Notes under the pieces: generated by a model
The model's database searches: none
Told to the model about the DNA's origin: nothing
Seen by the model: the letters and a program-made list of their open reading frames with translations, nothing else
Assembly: GCA_020426085.1 (NCBI GenBank)
Contig: JAGQQP010000142.1
Coordinates: forward strand, 1-8,772
Origin: Planctomycetaceae bacterium
GTDB lineage: Bacteria > Planctomycetota > Planctomycetia > Planctomycetales > Planctomycetaceae
Direction of reading: 5' to 3'
Length of the DNA stretch: 8,772 nucleotides
Program-made: the position numbers and the translations under genes
Shown: in pieces, positions 6,201 to 8,772 of the stretch
How the letters are laid out: the number at the start of each line of letters is the position of its first letter
Position numbering within the stretch: the first letter of the stretch is position 1

Positions 6201-7336
6201 TTATCGGGAGTTCTCAGACTCGGATTTTGTTCAAACAGGGGCCGCGTCAGTATAAGATCTTCCCGGAATGCCAGTCGTTTTCCCTCAACCTGTCGGGCGA
6301 ACACCCGTGCTTCATCCAGCGTTTTTTGAATCCCTTTCGGTATGGCAGGCGAATTCACGAAGATGGCATTGATTTTATTATATCTGCCACCAATGACCGT
6401 CCAGCGTAATGTCCCTCTGATCGTCAGCGGAAATTCGCCAATCCCTTCGTTGTAATTATTCAGACTGGCATCCATGAAGAGTGACACAGGAATCTCTTCG
6501 TCTTGATAGTTCAGTTTCTGAAAATCCTGATGTAACTTGCGGACGTAGCGGGCAACCTGAATCCCTTTATCGAATTCGTTCAACCCGGATCGACGCAGTT
6601 CGGAATATTGCCTCATTTCCTGTTTTGAATAGAAGAGTTCATAGAGATTTTCAAACAACCAGAAACATTCGACAATCCGTTCTTTTTCGGCACCCGTAGT
6701 GGCATTGAATGCCCCCTCGAATCCTTTCTCTTCCAGTTTTTGTGCCAGAAGTTCATAAGCATCCTGATCGGCAAGATAACAGAGAATCGCGCCGGTAAAC
6801 TCGGCGGAGTGTTGCACGTGCATCTGCCCTTTCGGTGCGACAATCTGTGCGTTGGAAGTGATGACAGGGCTCCCGTCGATCAGCATGGTCTGAAATTGCG
6901 GTAACACCCTGGAAACCTGCTCCCAATTGAATCGGTTGCCCTGAGGAACTTTCTCCGTCTGTGATGTTTGCTCAGCTTTCATCTCGGGAGATGTACTCAC
7001 AGGCTCATTCGTAGTTGTCGACAGTGCCGGCTTGTTTTTCTCCGCAGGAAAGATCTGAGGATACTTCTTACGAACATAATCCTGGTCAGGTCCACTTAAC
7101 ATGGAAAAGGGGACCACATGCAGAGTTCCGTCCGACTGTTTTTTGAGGATGACCACTTTATCGGTAGTTCCCAGCAATTCACCCCGCACCTGGTTCTTAC
7201 CGTCCGCACTGGTCCAGGTACGCTGCTCTGCCTGAACCAGACTCGGAATCAGACACACCAGAATGAGAATAAAGATTCGAATTGAGCCTCCGAATCGCAG
7301 TTGTTTTGGTCGTTGAGTGAGTTGTGCCCCGTACAT
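3203..7336 (-). CDS. Large exported protein with N-terminal SHD1 (SLA1 homology 1) domain, otherwise unknown
   Basis: This 1377-residue protein starts at 7336 with a strong ribosome binding site (AGGAG, 8-base spacer). Residues 1-36 are a probable signal peptide: a basic start, a hydrophobic core (IFILILVCLIPSL, 21-33) and likely cleavage after VQA. C28 is preceded by Val, so a lipobox is unlikely. Residues 38-92 (RTWTSADGKNQVRGELLG, then VPFSMLSGPDQDYVRK) are a clear SHD1 domain. That domain binds NPFxD peptides in yeast Sla1 and is common in exported planctomycete proteins of unknown role. A Thr/Ser/Pro/Glu-rich linker (about 97-135) follows. The remaining residues are unassigned. They look like alternating helical and beta-rich modules, with a striking YDFERQGAF at 564-572, helical segments near 745-830, a Gly-rich linker (SGGGGVGGG, 1174-1182) beside a Lys/Gln-rich stretch, and a final beta-rich part (1285-1377). 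Strands such as INAKIVGLSLVD, PTKLKGIRLYND and FDVEVKGAWILD hint at internal repetition. There are no membrane segments after the signal peptide, so it is probably periplasmic or secreted. No catalytic motif was seen. Confidence 0.9.
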   Translation of the reverse strand: MYGAQLTQRPKQLRFGGSIRIFILILVCLIPSLVQAEQRTWTSADGKNQVRGELLGTTDKVVILKKQSDGTLHVVPFSMLSGPDQDYVRKKYPQIFPAEKNKPALSTTTNEPVSTSPEMKAEQTSQTEKVPQGNRFNWEQVSRVLPQFQTMLIDGSPVITSNAQIVAPKGQMHVQHSAEFTGAILCYLADQDAYELLAQKLEEKGFEGAFNATTGAEKERIVECFWLFENLYELFYSKQEMRQYSELRRSGLNEFDKGIQVARYVRKLHQDFQKLNYQDEEIPVSLFMDASLNNYNEGIGEFPLTIRGTLRWTVIGGRYNKINAIFVNSPAIPKGIQKTLDEARVFARQVEGKRLAFREDLILTRPLFEQNPSLRTPDNIRLINAKIVGLSLVDAANPAQVLQKWDLEQPVEPIPDQPVAGKQGLAQKMQSLARQHQLELFGDYPAIRVDDIRFTTKGPVLSSDPYRFSKLLDRVALGLDPDFVCPTFIAHHFPETIGGYVSAGLDNQGAISSAQWLGNNEFDKRSNQQRFQQEYAEKLKAYVVSLPLRFVEIQKVQLGYQGRYDFERQGAFIDQRLVNGHFPALNSNTYYSREKEMDRRYSPFFVQQFLPLTTEQARLLFSQAQDGYNPAYVARVVTWDRLPLARENEQKIPPVLVTTESSDLYRDPLLKQHIASLECKKIPSPFLSDAKGKVLPGPDQPFDLNQEVLYFLKQEADGVQADSGELEKLFSNYSYQPQSYAGLVKNALEELTRAEQEYSNIGTARNGYPSVKAEAKQRIVQNWKEARQKVDQLFKHSRSSFFPVEIGEKRLNEKQLPELREKWKQWMISCIDSTKRNFIINAEIRLDRQLGDVQMTLSHESLLNPYTWEPAKPLIDKGVPANCLVILNYRNPQIPYTHIPCLQLQQPLSQTFDQIPKDVRDLIKDRMDYTARLEMLVSLDKPTLLPHPTAGYQPGLLFPTKLKGIRLYNDKTLIYETPLPAAGNNNGVDQSASVSKGQNVKPLEKKATPADPDKMERFTPATAMRLMARYLPEFVKENGETLMYNRWIHESDFRKHGEQSLYGLNAERPVYFRSQINSLPNEQIKAEAPAFVKWLCQPETYPGDRFTVQFSTKFHPYSKVVEGYRRDLISGRDIDETSNHGKVKSSINSEISLLERRIKTEAYMQQNFPDRPKSGGGGVGGGLYIGTPNNGTTPVKQKSKQKEGQPSAKSLQYQKEIEALTRLKHYVEWASPVFYLHQVNKKFGFIELPGQPKQNYSLEHVPPSGDSQPILTVLNLSHEVVMPDTNGFHPLHVEWPIELEFETKAVHARETPPAKYNVEEWGDWKERVKLPLDHGKYVVFDVEVKGAWILDRETGKRLHQMKLIPVKEMKQAREKQK

Positions 7337-7660
7337 TTTTTATGCTCCTGTTCGAATGGAGTTTCGATTGTTTCGACCGCAGGTTCCGAGTTGATATCGT
7401 GAGTTTTTGTCTATCAAAATGTTGTGTATCCCCTGCTCCTCAAGTACAATCGCGAAGGCAGTTTTTTTTCCGACGCAGAATCCCCTGAATTTTTTTGAAT
7501 TGAGTTGTTTGTGCTGATAAACTGTCTGTAAGACCTTCTGAGAATTGACTTTGTAACCATTCATACCAGTCAGCTATGCAGAAGGCGGACCCGCTACCCG
7601 CCTGATGAATTGAATGCATGACTCATCTGGATTCCTATTGAATAGATAACGGCAGCAGGC
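7337..7660. other. Divergent promoter region between the SHD1-protein and ECF sigma genes
   Basis: This 324-bp spacer must hold promoters for both flanking genes, which point away from each other. For the minus strand, TTGATA (7417-7412) and TATCAA (7396-7391) are a weak pair with a short 15-base spacer. A small GC-rich dyad (GGCGG/CCGCC, 7583-7601) lies nearer the sigma gene and could be an operator. A 74-codon minus-strand open frame (7340-7564) covers much of the region. It has no ribosome binding site and no recognisable product, and its stop falls between the SHD1 gene's ribosome binding site and start codon, so I treat it as chance. Confidence 0.6.
7495..7523 (+). promoter_or_regulatory. 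Candidate sigma-70-type promoter for the ECF sigma / kinase genes
   Basis: TTGAAT at 7495-7500, a 17-base spacer and TAAACT at 7518-7523 match four of six consensus bases in each box, with ideal spacing. It would give a leader of about 130 bases before the sigma start at 7661. The region is AT-rich, so a chance match is possible. Confidence 0.25.
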
Positions 7661-8266
7661 ATGGATCATCAGGGCTCAGTCACCAACTGGCTGGATCAAC
7701 TCAAACAGTGTGAAGCAGATGAATTGCAGCAGCAACTCTGGAATCGCTATTTCGAACAACTCGTGCAACTGGCCCGCTCCCATCTGCAGAAAGACCTCTG
7801 TCGGGTCGAAGATGAAGAAGATGCCGTCCTCAGCGCATTGAACAGCTTTTTTGTGCGACTGGAAGCAGGTCAGTTCCCCAATCTCAACGACCGGACCAGC
7901 CTCTGGCCTCTGCTTGTCAATATAACTCTCTGTAAAACCCGGAACCTGTACCGCAGACAAAGCGCTCAGAAACGCGATGTCAGGCGCACTGTATCCGGAA
8001 CTTCGTCTGAAGAAGAAAACTGGCTGGATCAGCTGGCTCATCAGGCACCGAACCAGGAACTCGCAGTAGAAGCAGCCGAGGAAGCCAGTCGCCTTCTGGA
8101 TTTACTGGGAAAAGAATCCCTCAAAGAGGTCGCCCAACTCAAGCTGGAAGGTTATACCAATGCCGAGATTGCCGCCAAAGTGGGAGTCATGGAACGCAGC
8201 ATCGAACGCCGTCTTGTTCTGATTCGACAAACCTGGACAGAACAGATCGAAGCGGAACTAAATTGA
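7661..8266 (+). CDS. ECF-type RNA polymerase sigma factor (planctomycete type)
   Basis: This 201-residue protein has the two-domain plan of extracytoplasmic-function sigma factors. Region 2 spans about residues 22-100: LWNRYFEQLVQLARSHL, then the EDAVLSALNSFFVRL helix that typically contacts the -10 element, then LWPLLVNITLCKTRNLYRR. A charged linker follows (about 105-138). Region 4 spans about 140-197, with a helix-turn-helix at 165-190 (YTNAEIAAKVGVMERSIERR) that should read the -35 element. Length and motifs suit the planctomycete sigma70-ECF family. The ATG at 7661 is the first after an in-frame TAG at 7643 and lacks a clear ribosome binding site, so translation may be weak or controlled. 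No anti-sigma gene with a zinc-binding or membrane signature is adjacent. Instead a probable Ser/Thr kinase gene follows at 125 bp, a pairing common in planctomycetes. Control by phosphorylation is therefore likely, but it is inferred. Confidence 0.9.
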   Translation: MDHQGSVTNWLDQLKQCEADELQQQLWNRYFEQLVQLARSHLQKDLCRVEDEEDAVLSALNSFFVRLEAGQFPNLNDRTSLWPLLVNITLCKTRNLYRRQSAQKRDVRRTVSGTSSEEENWLDQLAHQAPNQELAVEAAEEASRLLDLLGKESLKEVAQLKLEGYTNAEIAAKVGVMERSIERRLVLIRQTWTEQIEAELN

Positions 8267-8281
8267 AACCAGGCAATCGTT

Positions 8282-8319
8282 TGGACTAAATCCACAGATT
8301 TTTTCTTTTTTTATAAAAA
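8282..8319 (+). terminator. T-rich tract with a weak hairpin after the sigma gene, possible attenuator
   Basis: A 4-bp hairpin (TGGA at 8282-8285, TCCA at 8291-8294) is followed by a 14-base tract that is all T except one C (8299-8312), ending in the AT palindrome TTTTTATAAAAA. The stem is too short for a strong terminator, but the tract could cause pausing or partial termination before the kinase gene. TATAAA within it might also act as a -10 box, though I see no matching -35. Confidence 0.3.
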
Positions 8320-8358
8320 CTGCGTCGGGGTCATCTGCTCCATTGCGATCTTGTACAT

Positions 8359-8377
8359 AACTCGAGGTTCTCGAGTT
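8359..8377 (+). promoter_or_regulatory. Perfect 8-bp hairpin directly before the kinase ribosome binding site
   Basis: AACTCGAG (8359-8366), a GTT loop and CTCGAGTT (8370-8377) form a perfect 8-bp stem. It ends one base before the AGGA ribosome binding site (8379-8382) of the kinase gene. The stem does not itself hide the ribosome binding site. Its closeness suggests an effect on ribosome access, mRNA processing between the sigma and kinase genes, or binding of a dimeric regulator. Confidence 0.45.
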
Positions 8378-8391
8378 TAGGATAAGACAAA

Positions 8392-8772
8392 ATGAATCAA
8401 CCATTTGAACTGGAAAATCTTCCAGCCGAATTGCAAAGTCAGATTGAAGAACGCTGCGAGGACTTTGAACAGTCCTGGCAGAACGGGGAAAATCCGTCGC
8501 TGGAAAAGACGCTCTTCGATTTTACAAATCCCTCGCGCAGTATCTTGCTGAAAGAACTGATCCTGATCGAACGCTACTATCGTTTGCGGGAAACAGGCAA
8601 GATCATCAGTGAACAGGAACTGCTCGCAGCCCATCCCGAAATCGCAGGGGAGCTTTCTGAAATCTTTGCTGACTCACATTCAGCCAGAACCCGCATTGCC
8701 GATCAGTCAGACTCCGGTTCCGCCGACAGTTCAGGCAGCCTGACAGTTAAGGAATCCCGTCTGCACTTCGAA
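8392..8772 (+). CDS. Probable Ser/Thr protein kinase, N-terminal region only (3' end outside window)
   Basis: The frame is open from the ATG at 8392 to the window edge (127 codons). AGGA with a 9-base spacer and an in-frame TAA at 8383-8385 fix this start. No kinase catalytic motif lies inside the window. The call rests on the N-terminal region: RCEDFEQSWQNGENPSLEKTL (about 21-41), the LLKELILIERYYRLRETGK helix (52-70) and ELLAAHPEIAGEL (76-88). It matches the pattern that precedes the kinase domain in many planctomycete kinases (FExxWxxGxxPxIExxL, then LLxELLxLExxxR, then a RFPE-like segment). A Ser/Asp-rich linker (about 95-117) follows. Its position directly behind an ECF sigma gene supports the call. 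The full protein would probably have a cytoplasmic kinase domain, often followed by a membrane segment and repeats. It could instead be another protein sharing this N-terminal region. Confidence 0.75.
   Translation, partial: MNQPFELENLPAELQSQIEERCEDFEQSWQNGENPSLEKTLFDFTNPSRSILLKELILIERYYRLRETGKIISEQELLAAHPEIAGELSEIFADSHSARTRIADQSDSGSADSSGSLTVKESRLHFE

Noticed and set aside
7340..7564. 74-codon minus-strand open frame just upstream of the SHD1 gene
   Set aside because: It has no ribosome binding site at its ATG, no recognisable motif, and occupies a divergent promoter region. Its stop merely falls near the SHD1 ribosome binding site.
8377..8634. 85-codon minus-strand frame opposite the kinase N-terminus
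   Set aside because: The plus-strand frame has a ribosome binding site and family-specific motifs; the antisense frame has neither.

Overview
The window looks like chromosomal DNA from a planctomycete. Gene content supports this: a secreted protein with an SLA1-homology (SHD1) domain, an ECF sigma factor gene followed by a protein with the N-terminal region typical of planctomycete Ser/Thr kinases, and a surface-type protein with a LEPR-XLL-like N-terminal motif (LEERRLLAG). Base composition is roughly balanced, which would suit a Gimesia- or Rubinisphaera-like genus, but I cannot name the genus from sequence alone.

Layout. Four genes lie on the minus strand, in transcription order from right to left. 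(1) A 1377-residue exported SHD1 protein (3203-7336) ends at a strong intrinsic terminator (3095-3138). (2) A 303-residue coiled-coil and multi-membrane-segment protein (2057-2968) has a structured 5' leader. (3) An AlkB-family 2-oxoglutarate/Fe(II) dioxygenase (1412-1978) lies 78 bp further on and could share its transcript. (4) A beta-propeller-like repeat protein begins at 1131 and runs off the left edge. Two genes lie on the plus strand, divergent from the SHD1 gene across a 324-bp spacer: the ECF sigma factor (7661-8266), then 125 bp later the start of a probable Ser/Thr protein kinase (8392 to the right edge, catalytic domain not in the window).

How they may work together. The sigma factor and kinase form a familiar planctomycete signalling pair. 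The divergent exported SHD1 protein is a plausible but unproven target. The AlkB-like protein keeps all its cofactor-binding residues and is probably active. Small regulatory structures are the least explained part: a perfect 8-bp stem-loop just before the kinase ribosome binding site, a two-part hairpin in the leader of the membrane protein, a 9-bp stem-loop between the membrane and AlkB-like genes, and a roughly 30-bp element shared by the upstream regions of two minus-strand genes at nearly the same distance from their start codons.

I saw no rRNA, tRNA, CRISPR array, insertion sequence or phage gene. The most novel item is the SHD1 protein, of which about 1280 residues after the SHD1 domain match nothing I recognise. 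I did not find clear evidence of a wholly new multi-gene system.
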